This document shows, piece by piece, positions 6,043-12,623 of a DNA stretch of 12,623 nucleotides. The translations under genes were made by a program, and so were the position numbers. Origin of the DNA: Hungateiclostridiaceae bacterium UBA3922 (lineage in GTDB: Bacteria > Bacillota > Clostridia > Acetivibrionales > DTU013); contig DGEQ01000056.1 of the NCBI GenBank assembly GCA_002386045.1, forward strand, positions 8,059-20,681. The letters run 5' to 3'. Positions within the stretch are counted from its first letter, which is position 1. Each line of letters opens with the position of its first letter. The notes below the pieces were generated by a model, which saw only the letters and a list, made by a program, of their open reading frames with translations, was not told the origin of the DNA and did no database searches.

Positions 6043-8055
6043 GTGCTGATCGTATCGATCCTTGCCATACCCTTTACAGCAGCAATCATCATGCTCCTGC
6101 TGAGGCGTGGAAGCCCTGCGGTACCCGTCTCTGTATCTGCGATCGTATTTGTCTCCAGTTGCCTTTTGTTAAGAGGTGTTTTCAGCGGGAACGACGCTGT
6201 CCTGCGGGTATCTCTTCCGGGCCCTTATGTACCCACGTTCCGCGCCGATGCCGCATCCTCGGTATTTGCTGCGCTGGCCGCATTCGTATGGCTGGCTGTA
6301 TCCATTTATATGCCGGGATACATGAAGCATGAAAAAAGACCCGAAAGCTTTTATATATGGACACTGTTCACGCAGACGGCGGTCTTGGGCGTTTTCCTTG
6401 CCGGCGATTTCCTGACCATGCTGCTCTTTTTTGAACTGATGACTGTTGCGTCGTACTTCTGGGTCATCGATCGTTGGGACCGGAAAGCTGTCAGGGCAGG
6501 GTACCTGTACCTGTTTTTCAGCCTTGCCGCCGGTTTCCTGGTGGCGATGGGGATCGTGATGACCAGTGAGGCGACTGGTATTTTGCCTGCAGTCGGAAGC
6601 GGCCCGGCGGCGTCTTCCGATCCGCGCCTGTTTGGCTGGGGGATCGCAATGTTTGCACTGGGGTTCGGCATAAAGGCAGGGATCGTGCCTCTGCATGTAT
6701 GGCTCCCGCATGCCCACAGCGCGGCGCCGACTCCTGCAAGCGCGCTCCTGTCGGGCCTGCTCATAAAGGTTGGAGCCTATGGCCTGGTACGGACGGCCGG
6801 GATGGCCGGATGGGGCCTTGCGGACATAAGCGGCGTAGAGTGGTTTGGGCCGACCCTCACGGCTGCAGGGATCTGCTCGATGCTGATCGGCGTCGTTTCA
6901 GCTTTGCTGCAAAGTGATGCTAAACGGCTCCTGGCATACCACAGCATCAGCCAGATGGGCTATATAGCATTCGGACTCGGCATCGGTTCCTGCCTTGGGG
7001 CAGATGGCGGAGTAGCTGTCGCCGGCGCCGTGTACCATGTGATGAACCATGCTTTGTTCAAGGCGGCGCTGTTCCTTGGCGTAGGGATCATATATGTAAG
7101 CACGCATGAGACGAACCTTTACAGGCTTGGCGGCCTGCTGCGCCGGTTCCCGGTGACCGCGGCGCTGATGCTGGTTGCCGTCCTGGGGATCACAGGTGCT
7201 CCGGGGCTGAACGGGTATGCAAGCAAGACATTGCTGCACCATGCGGCCGGTATCGCCGCAGAGACCGGCTCCCGGTGGCTGGCGTGGGCCGAGCGGCTTT
7301 TCGTGGTGACCGGTGTCGGCACTGCTGCGTCATTCATCAAGCTTTATTACCTTATATTTCTCAGGAAACCCGGTGAAGAAGCACACCGGGGGAAACGTGC
7401 CGATAAAAGCCCGGCGGATGCCCGGGAACAATCGGATATGCCGGCGAAGGGAAGGGCACCGGCATGGATGCATGCCGCGATGGGGCTGCTGGCCGCTGCA
7501 ATGGTGGGCATAGGAGTTGCGCCGGGGTTTTTTGCCGAAAAGCTGGTAATACCGGTCGTGCGCACCCTGGGCGCAGAGCAGGGCATTGCCGGGCTTGCGG
7601 CCTTCGCTCTGCCGGATCACGTCGGTTCCGCGTTCTGGAATGCCGGGGACGTTTTCAGTATCATCATTACCCTGATCGTCGGCATGCTGGTCTGCATTGC
7701 CGGGCTCAGGCTTGGCATATTCCACTGGAAGCCTCCCGTCTGGATGACAGAGGAAGGTTTGGGGAAAATGGCTGCAAAGGGCGTCCTGCGGTTATGGGAT
7801 GAAGGAGCCAGGGAATACCATGTGATCGCCGACAATGCCCACGAGTCCGGGGATGCGCTGAAAAACAGGCTTTATTCCTTTGTGCGGAAGTTCGACCGGG
7901 CCAGGAGCGGTACTGTCGGCAGGGTAACGGTAACGGGGATCAGCGCCGATGCGGCATTGCTGTTCGTGATACTTGCTTTGCTGATAGTATGGTACATCAT
8001 AGTCCACCCGGATATCCCCGAATCATGGCTTTGGATTTTCAGGACTCAGCAGTAA
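6043..8055 (+). CDS. Third antiporter-like subunit, HyfB/HycC/NuoL-like with C-terminal extension
   Basis: 670-aa proton-conducting transporter family protein. Key residues: E131 (MLLFFELMTVASYFW), K211 (GFGIKAGIVPLHVWLPHAH), K242 in helix 8 (SGLLIKVGAYGLVR), H336 and K340 (MNHALFKAALF) and K395 in helix 12 (LNGYASKTLLHH). After helix 14 (about 477-497) come a further helix (about 535-558), a hydrophilic segment rich in charged residues (about 562-630) and a terminal helix (about 636-655). This layout resembles the helix 15, lateral helix, helix 16 arrangement of NuoL and hydrogenase-4 subunit HyfB. A charged loop at 442-472 precedes helix 14. The GTG start at 6043 is chosen by ribosome-binding-site spacing. 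It is the last gene before the operon terminator. Its role as an extra proton channel and clamp in the antiporter is inferred. Confidence 0.85.
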   Translation: MLIVSILAIPFTAAIIMLLLRRGSPAVPVSVSAIVFVSSCLLLRGVFSGNDAVLRVSLPGPYVPTFRADAASSVFAALAAFVWLAVSIYMPGYMKHEKRPESFYIWTLFTQTAVLGVFLAGDFLTMLLFFELMTVASYFWVIDRWDRKAVRAGYLYLFFSLAAGFLVAMGIVMTSEATGILPAVGSGPAASSDPRLFGWGIAMFALGFGIKAGIVPLHVWLPHAHSAAPTPASALLSGLLIKVGAYGLVRTAGMAGWGLADISGVEWFGPTLTAAGICSMLIGVVSALLQSDAKRLLAYHSISQMGYIAFGLGIGSCLGADGGVAVAGAVYHVMNHALFKAALFLGVGIIYVSTHETNLYRLGGLLRRFPVTAALMLVAVLGITGAPGLNGYASKTLLHHAAGIAAETGSRWLAWAERLFVVTGVGTAASFIKLYYLIFLRKPGEEAHRGKRADKSPADAREQSDMPAKGRAPAWMHAAMGLLAAAMVGIGVAPGFFAEKLVIPVVRTLGAEQGIAGLAAFALPDHVGSAFWNAGDVFSIIITLIVGMLVCIAGLRLGIFHWKPPVWMTEEGLGKMAAKGVLRLWDEGAREYHVIADNAHESGDALKNRLYSFVRKFDRARSGTVGRVTVTGISADAALLFVILALLIVWYIIVHPDIPESWLWIFRTQQ

Positions 8056-8100
8056 AGCAATGCTGACGCTCTCAAAAACAGCTGGCTCAAGACAGCGGAT

Positions 8101-8133
8101 TCCGCCCCGGCATGGCCGGAGGCGGAGTTTTTT
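8101..8133 (+). terminator. Intrinsic terminator of the antiporter operon
   Basis: TCCGCC (8101-8106) pairs with GGCGGA (8121-8126) and CCGGC (8107-8111) with GCCGG (8115-8119), with one bulged A and an ATG loop. TTTTTT follows at 8128-8133. It lies 45 nt after the last stop codon, between convergent units. On the minus strand the same stem has no adjacent T-run, so it serves mainly the + strand. No separate terminator for the minus-strand genes is obvious. Confidence 0.88.
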
Positions 8134-8183
8134 ACTGTCCTGCGGAGTTATCATGTATGGATGTGTCCTGTCCCGAACTTCGA

Positions 8184-9857
8184 TCAATCGTGGTACAGCC
8201 CGAACAGCTTCAGCAGCCTCTGCCAGAAGGTCAGCTGTGCAGTCTCACTTGCGGCAGCATTCACGGTTTTCGGCATTTTGATCGGGTCGGTCCTCAACAC
8301 GAACTGGACTGCCTTAATGCTGGTGTTCTTTTCAGATACGAAGGAGACCGGCTTTTCATCGCTGCCAAGTATGTCTTCGAGCAGATCGTCTATCTCTTTT
8401 TCTATTTCAGAATCGATGCCGGATGTACCTTCGCGCAGCTTTCCCATGCCGGCCTTGTATGAAGCAAGGCCGTCCCGCAGTTCCGTTGCCGCCGAACCGA
8501 GTTGTGCCCCGGCCTTGTACAGTTCATTTGCGGATGCTGCCAGCATGGCGGCTGAAGAACTGAATTCCCCGGTCCCCTTTGCCAGTTCCGCAGCCCCTGC
8601 TCCCAGCTGCGCAACGCCGTTCGTATAGTTTTCCAGGCCCCGGGTGAACTGCACGACTCCGTCAAGCTGGTTTTTCACGTCCGAAAGGGCTTCTGAAAGT
8701 CCGGGCACAAGCGAAAGACCTGGCATCTGTGAAAGCTGTGAAAGCATGTCGGTGTAATTTTCCGGCGTCAGGTCGGGCATCTCCCGGTCGATTTCCTTCA
8801 GCCGGGCGTTGACGGCATCGAATGTCGCCTGCTGTATTGCATAAGCGCCGCTCATGAGCAGGGCGTTCTGATTTGACATTTGCAGCAGGCCGTCCCTCAG
8901 CGCGGCCGCCCCGGCGTCCAGTTCGACGGCTCCGGCAGAAAGCTGGCCGATGCCTTCATTGAAAGCTTTCAGGCCTTCCGTGTATTCCCGTATCCCGTCT
9001 GACAACCGGTCAAGCCCGGCCAGCAGTTCGCCCGCGCCGCTGTCAAGTTCCTTTACCGCCTCGGCAAGTTGAGCGATCCTGTCGCCGAACATCCCGGTGT
9101 CGGCCTCTATACCGAAGACAAGCCTTATTCCGTTAATGGTGACCGGATCCATCCCGAAATCTCTCACATTGGCCGTTGCGGTCAGGTCAGCATTTTTCCC
9201 TGGCAATACCGTCCAGGTGATCTGCTTTTTTCCGCCGGCTTCAGCGATGACCGCATTTTCGGCTTCTATGTCCGAGCACAGTCGGCTGTTGAGTGGTAAC
9301 GATACCTGGAGGGCATAGTTGTCGAAAAAGCTGCCGGAAACCCTGTCGTTCCGCCTGACCGACACCGCGATCTTCAGCCTGCCGCTTTTGCCTGCCAGTT
9401 CGTCTGCGGAAAGTTCCCTGTCGTCCAGGAAGTATTTTATCGTGAAGTTCCAGGGAAGGTCCTTCTTTTCGAGTGTCCCCTGGTAGTAGAACTTTTCGGC
9501 GGCCGTGTTTATGGTGATCTTGTCACCATCCCGGACCAGCTCTTCAGACGTGGTCAGGTTCCGGATCTCGGAATAGCTGCCGTAATCGGTGATGGCTCCG
9601 CCGTCGAATATGTTCACGACGTACAGGTCCCTGACGGACCCGTCATGTTCCAGTATTCCGTAAACGGCTTCTTCCTTGGGGGACGCAGGTTCCTGGTCCG
9701 ATGACGACGTGGCATCCCTGGCTGCTGCGGCCGTGACACCTGCAGCTTCATCGCCCGATGCTGACGCAGCCGGTCCCCGGGCCGACATTGAAACCGAGGC
9801 CGAAGCCGAAACAAGCAGCATTGTGATTATCAGAAAAAGAGAAATCGGTTTCTTCAT
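8184..9857 (-). CDS. Secreted LxxG-heptad-repeat protein, YhgE/Pip-like partner of MMPL exporter
   Basis: 557-aa protein with a signal peptide (KK start, hydrophobic core to about residue 20) and a low-complexity Ala/Ser linker (about 24-60). A beta-rich domain covers about 62-250 (conserved-looking stretches ITINTAAEKFYYQGTL and PWNFTIKYFLDD). Two blocks of seven-residue LxxG repeats follow: 271-326 (eight units) and 404-480 (eleven units, with the four central ones having Ser or Ala at the Gly position). The C-terminal part contains SFVSEKNTSIKAVQFVLRTD, a pattern shared with this family, and an amphipathic end. It lacks the terminal membrane helices of true YhgE/Pip proteins. AAGGAAGTGA (9864-9873, minus strand) precedes the ATG, which overlaps the exporter stop (ATGA). 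It probably forms an extracytoplasmic rod working with the exporter. The substrate is unknown. Confidence 0.75.
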   Translation of the reverse strand: MKKPISLFLIITMLLVSASASVSMSARGPAASASGDEAAGVTAAAARDATSSSDQEPASPKEEAVYGILEHDGSVRDLYVVNIFDGGAITDYGSYSEIRNLTTSEELVRDGDKITINTAAEKFYYQGTLEKKDLPWNFTIKYFLDDRELSADELAGKSGRLKIAVSVRRNDRVSGSFFDNYALQVSLPLNSRLCSDIEAENAVIAEAGGKKQITWTVLPGKNADLTATANVRDFGMDPVTINGIRLVFGIEADTGMFGDRIAQLAEAVKELDSGAGELLAGLDRLSDGIREYTEGLKAFNEGIGQLSAGAVELDAGAAALRDGLLQMSNQNALLMSGAYAIQQATFDAVNARLKEIDREMPDLTPENYTDMLSQLSQMPGLSLVPGLSEALSDVKNQLDGVVQFTRGLENYTNGVAQLGAGAAELAKGTGEFSSSAAMLAASANELYKAGAQLGSAATELRDGLASYKAGMGKLREGTSGIDSEIEKEIDDLLEDILGSDEKPVSFVSEKNTSIKAVQFVLRTDPIKMPKTVNAAASETAQLTFWQRLLKLFGLYHD

Positions 9858-11941
9858 TCGATATCACTTCCTTTATCTTTTCTTGTGCCGTGAAACCCGT
9901 TATTAAGAGTCGTTTTCCTGATGACCCCGTCGAACAGGACGAGCAGCGCGGGAAGGACGCATGCCACCATGACCAGTGACAGCAGCGTGCCCCTGCCGAG
10001 CAGTATGCCCAGTTCGATTATGATGGGGTTGTTTGACGTATATGCCAGTGTGAACCCGGAGACGGCCAGGATCACTGCGGAGATGAGGACAGCCACGAGA
10101 TTGTCCGAAATCGTGATGCGCATGGCCTCTTTCTTCGGGTAGTTTTTCCTGTTGGCCAGGTAGGTGTTGGTGAACAGTATGGCATAGTCCACGGTCGCCC
10201 CGAGCTGCACGGTGCTGATTATCAGGTAACCGACGAAGTTCAGCGGTTGTCCTGCGAAATACGGGAACGAGAGATTGATCCATATCGCCGTTTCGATGGT
10301 GAACACCAACAGGAAAGGCAGGCTGGCGGAACGGAAAGTCACCAGAAGCACGAGGAATATTCCAATGACTGCTGCCAGGCTGACCCTCCGGTTGTCCACC
10401 GAAACGATATCTTTCATGTCATACAGGGATGCGCTCTGGCCTGCGAGCCAGTATTCGTCATAATATCCCGCCGCCGTGTCCAACACGCTGCGGACGGTAT
10501 CGAATGCCTCGTCGCCTTCGTCCTCCGTATCCGTGTTTATGATCATCCGTGCGTAGTGTTCGGAATAAAACTGCTCCAGTGCCTCATCCGGGGCGAACTC
10601 TACCGGTATCTGCGCACCAACGGCCGTTGTATATGATATTACGCCTGTCACATGGGGCAGCCCCGAAAGCGCGTCCGCCAGTTCGGCTTCAGTGCCCGTG
10701 TCCCCTTTGGGCACCAGCAGTGCCAGCGTGTTCTGCCTGCCGAATTTTTCCTCGATACGGGCGGTATCTGTACCGACCCTGGTAGCCCTGGTTATGTTGC
10801 TCGTACCGTACATGTAACCGGTTTCGGACTGGGCAAGGAAGCAGGGTATCGCTATGGCGAGGGCAAGCACGAGGAACGGTATCCTGATCTTCGTCAGCAC
10901 TCTGCCGGCTCCTTTGAAGTCAGGCAGAAGTTTCCTGTGCCTCGTTTTGTCGATCAGTTTATACAGTGTCAGCGTAAGTGCCGGCAGAAAAACCATGACT
11001 GAAATGAAGCTGAATACTATGCCCTTCAGCAGGTTGATACCCAGGTCCGCGCCTATCCCGAAACGCATGAATATGAGAGCGGCAAAGCCGATCGCCGTAG
11101 TAGCGGCGCTGGCTGCCACCGTCGGGAGCGACTCCTTCATTGCAAGCTTCATTGCCTTTTCGGGCTCGACGGTCTGCCTGTGGCTGTTGAAACTGTGGAG
11201 CAGGAAAATCGTATAATCCAGCGATACTGCAAGCTGCAGGACCGGGCTGACCGTCCTCGTGATAAACGATATCTCGCCGAGCAGTATGTTCGTCCCCATG
11301 TTGATCAGTATCGCAGCGCCTATGGACATAAGGAAGAACAGCGGCTCTATCCATGAACCGGTGGAGAGGATGAGGATGACCAGCACTATCGGGATCAGCA
11401 GCGCCATCGCATTGGCCACTTCCGTGACCGACATTTCCTGCGCTTCAGCAATGGAAACGGCATCGCCGGCAGCAGGATTATCTTCGCCTATTATCTCATA
11501 GATAGCCCTGACGGCTTCCAGTTCCCTGCCGGACTCGACAGTCAGGCTCATCAGCGCGTTATTGTCCCTGTAATAGCTTTCGACCACCGATGCGTCGAGA
11601 AATCCAACGGGAGTCGTCTTCAGCGTGTCCAGGCCGACCACGTCGTCAAGCCAGTCCACGTCTGCCACGCCTTCTGTTGCGGCGAGTTTCGCCTTGTATT
11701 CCAGCGCTTCATGTATCGAAACGTTCGTGATCATCACCCTTGTGTTCGGCATTTCACCGCCGAACTCTTCCTTCATTATCCTGATAGCAGTCGTTGACTG
11801 CGCATCGGAGGGCAGGTAATCCACCGTGTTGAAATTGACCGGAACGAATACCGACAGCAGTCCGCCGAGCATGGCTGCGGTCACGAATATCGCAAGTATC
11901 GTTTTCCTGTGGTTTATCACTGCCTGTGAAAACCTGTCCAT
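9854..11941 (-). CDS. MMPL/RND-family transporter
   Basis: 695-aa exporter with two repeats of one helix, an extracytoplasmic domain and five helices (helix 1 about 14-33; cluster about 180-330; helix 7 about 352-371; cluster about 520-672). Each half carries the MMPL Asp-Tyr pair thought to carry protons: D242-Y243 in SLDYTIFLLHS and D585-Y586 in TVDYAILFTNT. The porter domains (about 36-170 and 375-510) are short, as in Gram-positive MMPL proteins. The ATG at 11941 has AAGGGGTGA (11949-11957, minus strand) 7 nt upstream. It is the first gene of a two-gene unit with the LxxG protein. Expected role is proton-driven export of a lipid, peptide or drug at the membrane; nothing in the window names the cargo. 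No linked regulator gene is present. Confidence 0.85.
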   Translation of the reverse strand: MDRFSQAVINHRKTILAIFVTAAMLGGLLSVFVPVNFNTVDYLPSDAQSTTAIRIMKEEFGGEMPNTRVMITNVSIHEALEYKAKLAATEGVADVDWLDDVVGLDTLKTTPVGFLDASVVESYYRDNNALMSLTVESGRELEAVRAIYEIIGEDNPAAGDAVSIAEAQEMSVTEVANAMALLIPIVLVILILSTGSWIEPLFFLMSIGAAILINMGTNILLGEISFITRTVSPVLQLAVSLDYTIFLLHSFNSHRQTVEPEKAMKLAMKESLPTVAASAATTAIGFAALIFMRFGIGADLGINLLKGIVFSFISVMVFLPALTLTLYKLIDKTRHRKLLPDFKGAGRVLTKIRIPFLVLALAIAIPCFLAQSETGYMYGTSNITRATRVGTDTARIEEKFGRQNTLALLVPKGDTGTEAELADALSGLPHVTGVISYTTAVGAQIPVEFAPDEALEQFYSEHYARMIINTDTEDEGDEAFDTVRSVLDTAAGYYDEYWLAGQSASLYDMKDIVSVDNRRVSLAAVIGIFLVLLVTFRSASLPFLLVFTIETAIWINLSFPYFAGQPLNFVGYLIISTVQLGATVDYAILFTNTYLANRKNYPKKEAMRITISDNLVAVLISAVILAVSGFTLAYTSNNPIIIELGILLGRGTLLSLVMVACVLPALLVLFDGVIRKTTLNNGFHGTRKDKGSDIE

Positions 11942-11968
11942 TGTCCATCACCCCTTTTGCCAGACACG

Positions 11969-12022
11969 ATGTCGATAATCAACTTTATGTCGATAATCAA
12001 CTTTATGTCGAAAATCGACTCT
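11969..12022. repeat. Three tandem 18-bp repeats with internal inverted repeats (operator-like)
   Basis: Units at 11969-11986 and 11987-12004 are identical (ATGTCGATAATCAACTTT). The third, 12005-12022, differs at four positions. Each holds an inverted repeat GTCGA-N3-TCRAC; in the third unit it is perfect (GTCGA AAA TCGAC). They lie between the candidate MMPL promoter and its ribosome binding site. Spacing of 18 bp and internal dyads fit a multi-site operator for a dimeric repressor; the family is unknown. Confidence 0.6.
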
Positions 12023-12023
12023 A

Positions 12024-12040
12024 TGTATAGTTTATATACA
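12024..12040. promoter_or_regulatory. Palindromic operator candidate over the MMPL -10
   Basis: TGTATA (12024-12029) and TATACA (12035-12040) form a perfect 6-bp inverted repeat with a 5-nt centre. The centre nearly coincides with the candidate minus-strand -10 box at 12029-12034. Such a site would suit a TetR- or GntR-type repressor, which is inference. Confidence 0.4.
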
Positions 12041-12057
12041 CGGTGGCGCAAAATCAA
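12029..12057 (-). promoter_or_regulatory. Candidate promoter of the MMPL operon
   Basis: On the minus strand TTGATT (12057-12052) and TAAACT (12034-12029) are 17 nt apart. The -35 matches four of six consensus bases, and so does the -10. Transcription would begin near 12022, putting the tandem repeats in the early transcribed region. It is weaker than the other promoters called here, and other alignments in this AT-rich stretch are possible. Confidence 0.35.
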
Positions 12058-12173
12058 CAAACAGATAATTAAAATATGTATGTTATCAATCACATGCCGG
12101 GGATATGTCTGTTATCTGATATATTTCAAAAAACTGACGGTTATTGGTCCGGAAACGGGCGATGTGTCAGATG

Positions 12174-12196
12174 ACCGACGTGCCTGGCACGCCGGT
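12174..12196. promoter_or_regulatory. Long palindrome over the -35 of the GTPase gene
   Basis: CGTGCC (12179-12184) and GGCACG (12186-12191) are perfect inverted arms around one base. After one mismatch on each side, ACCG (12174-12177) and CGGT (12193-12196) extend the dyad to 23 bp. It covers the candidate -35 (12184-12189). It could be an operator. As RNA it could also fold as a short hairpin followed by a weak T-rich run, from a transcript started further upstream. Confidence 0.5.
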
Positions 12197-12213
12197 TATT
12201 TATACTGTATAAT
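12184..12213 (+). promoter_or_regulatory. Promoter of the TetM-like GTPase gene
   Basis: A perfect TATAAT is at 12208-12213. The best -35 is CTGGCA (12184-12189), four of six matches with an 18-nt spacer. The start would be near 12220, leaving a short leader of about 28 nt before the ATG. Confidence 0.55.
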
Positions 12214-12247
12214 GTTAATACAAAAACCAAAGAAGGATATGCAGCAT

Positions 12248-12604
12248 ATGAAGAAACTGGTCGCAGGGATACTTGCACATGTTGATGCCGGAAAAACGAC
12301 ATTGTCGGAGGGCCTTCTTTACCTGGGCGGCAGGACAAGGAAACTGGGCAGAGTGGACAGGAAAGATGCCTTCCTGGACAACTATGGACTGGAACGGGCC
12401 AGGGGCATCACTATTTTTTCGAAGCAGGCCGTGCTCGATATCGGGGATGTACAGGTAACACTCCTGGATACCCCGGGACATGTGGACTTTTCGACCGAGA
12501 TGGAAAGGACGCTGCAGGTGCTGGATTACGCCATCCTTGTGATCAGCGGGGCAGACGGCATACAGGGGCATACGCGGACCCTGTGGAACCTGCTGGATAT
12601 ATAC
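12248..12604 (+). CDS. TetM-like ribosome-associated translational GTPase, 3' truncated by contig end
   Basis: The first 119 codons of a translation-factor GTPase of the EF-G/TetM superfamily. G1 is AHVDAGKTT (10-18), G2/switch I is ERARGITI (49-56) with T55, and G3 is DTPGHVDF (74-81) with the catalytic-type H78. Full-length members are about 640-900 aa, so most of the G domain and all later domains are missing. The pattern resembles TetM relatives widespread in Clostridia that are annotated as translation factor GTPases; few are proven tetracycline resistance determinants. ATG at 12248 is preferred, about 10 nt after AGAAGGA (12231-12237). The in-frame ATG at 12239 is too close to that site. 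Real sequence ends at 12604; the last in-frame residues LSLIHI come from adapter sequence. Confidence 0.85.
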
Positions 12605-12623
12605 CTGTCTCTTATACACATCT
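12605..12623. other. Nextera transposase adapter (sequencing artefact)
   Basis: The last 19 bases, CTGTCTCTTATACACATCT, are identical to the Nextera/Tn5 mosaic-end adapter. Read on the minus strand they begin a spurious protein with MYKRQ, a well-known sign of untrimmed adapter. The position at the extreme end fits an untrimmed contig end. Confidence 0.97.

Noticed and set aside
474..8055. Membrane-bound hydrogenase or complex I
   Set aside because: Only membrane-arm subunits are present. No NiFe-hydrogenase, iron-sulfur or NADH-binding subunit is encoded in the window and the operon ends in a strong terminator, so an antiporter is the better call.
12215..12619. 134-aa minus-strand protein beginning MYKRQ
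   Set aside because: Its start lies in adapter sequence and its body is antisense to the GTPase gene.
1..12623. CRISPR array, insertion sequence, tRNA or rRNA
   Set aside because: No regularly spaced direct repeats other than the three adjacent 18-bp units, no transposase-like frame, no terminal inverted repeats and no tRNA-like cloverleaf were seen.

Overview
The window looks like a chromosomal piece from a moderately GC-rich Bacillota, most likely a Clostridia/Lachnospiraceae-type bacterium. The reasons are strong AGGAGG-type ribosome binding sites on nearly every gene, three GTG starts, canonical -10 boxes, an intrinsic terminator with a clean T-run, an MMPL exporter paired with a secreted LxxG-repeat protein, and a TetM-like GTPase typical of that group. 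No taxon can be fixed from the sequence alone.

Region 1 (1-473) is non-coding. It holds a good sigma-A-type promoter (109-136), then a leader of about 330 nt that can fold into a long hairpin, an antiterminator/terminator pair and a second set of competing helices near the first start codon. It resembles a riboswitch or attenuator that I could not assign to a class.

Region 2 (474-8055, + strand) is a ten-gene operon for a multisubunit Mrp/Mnh-type cation/proton antiporter. Order: E, F, G, MbhD-like, MbhE-like, B, C, D, then two further antiporter-like subunits of 489 and 670 aa. The first eight genes match the gene order of the membrane arm of archaeal membrane-bound hydrogenases (mbhA-H). 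No hydrogenase or other redox subunit is present, so the complex is probably a stand-alone, ion-gradient-driven antiporter with three proton-channel subunits and a split MrpA. Genes overlap or lie within about 20 nt, indicating translational coupling. A strong terminator (8101-8133) ends the operon.

Region 3 (8184-11941, - strand) converges on the operon. It is a two-gene unit: an MMPL/RND-type exporter followed, with ATGA overlap, by a secreted protein with two blocks of LxxG heptads. Together they probably form an envelope export system of unknown substrate.

Region 4 (11942-12247) is a divergent intergenic region rich in operator-like elements: three tandem 18-bp units each containing an inverted repeat, a TGTATA-N5-TATACA palindrome over a candidate -10, and a long palindrome over the candidate -35 of the rightward gene.

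Region 5 (12248-12604, + strand) is the first 119 codons of a TetM-like ribosome-associated GTPase. The last 19 bases (12605-12623) are exactly the Nextera transposase adapter. They are a sequencing artefact, so the native sequence ends at 12604.
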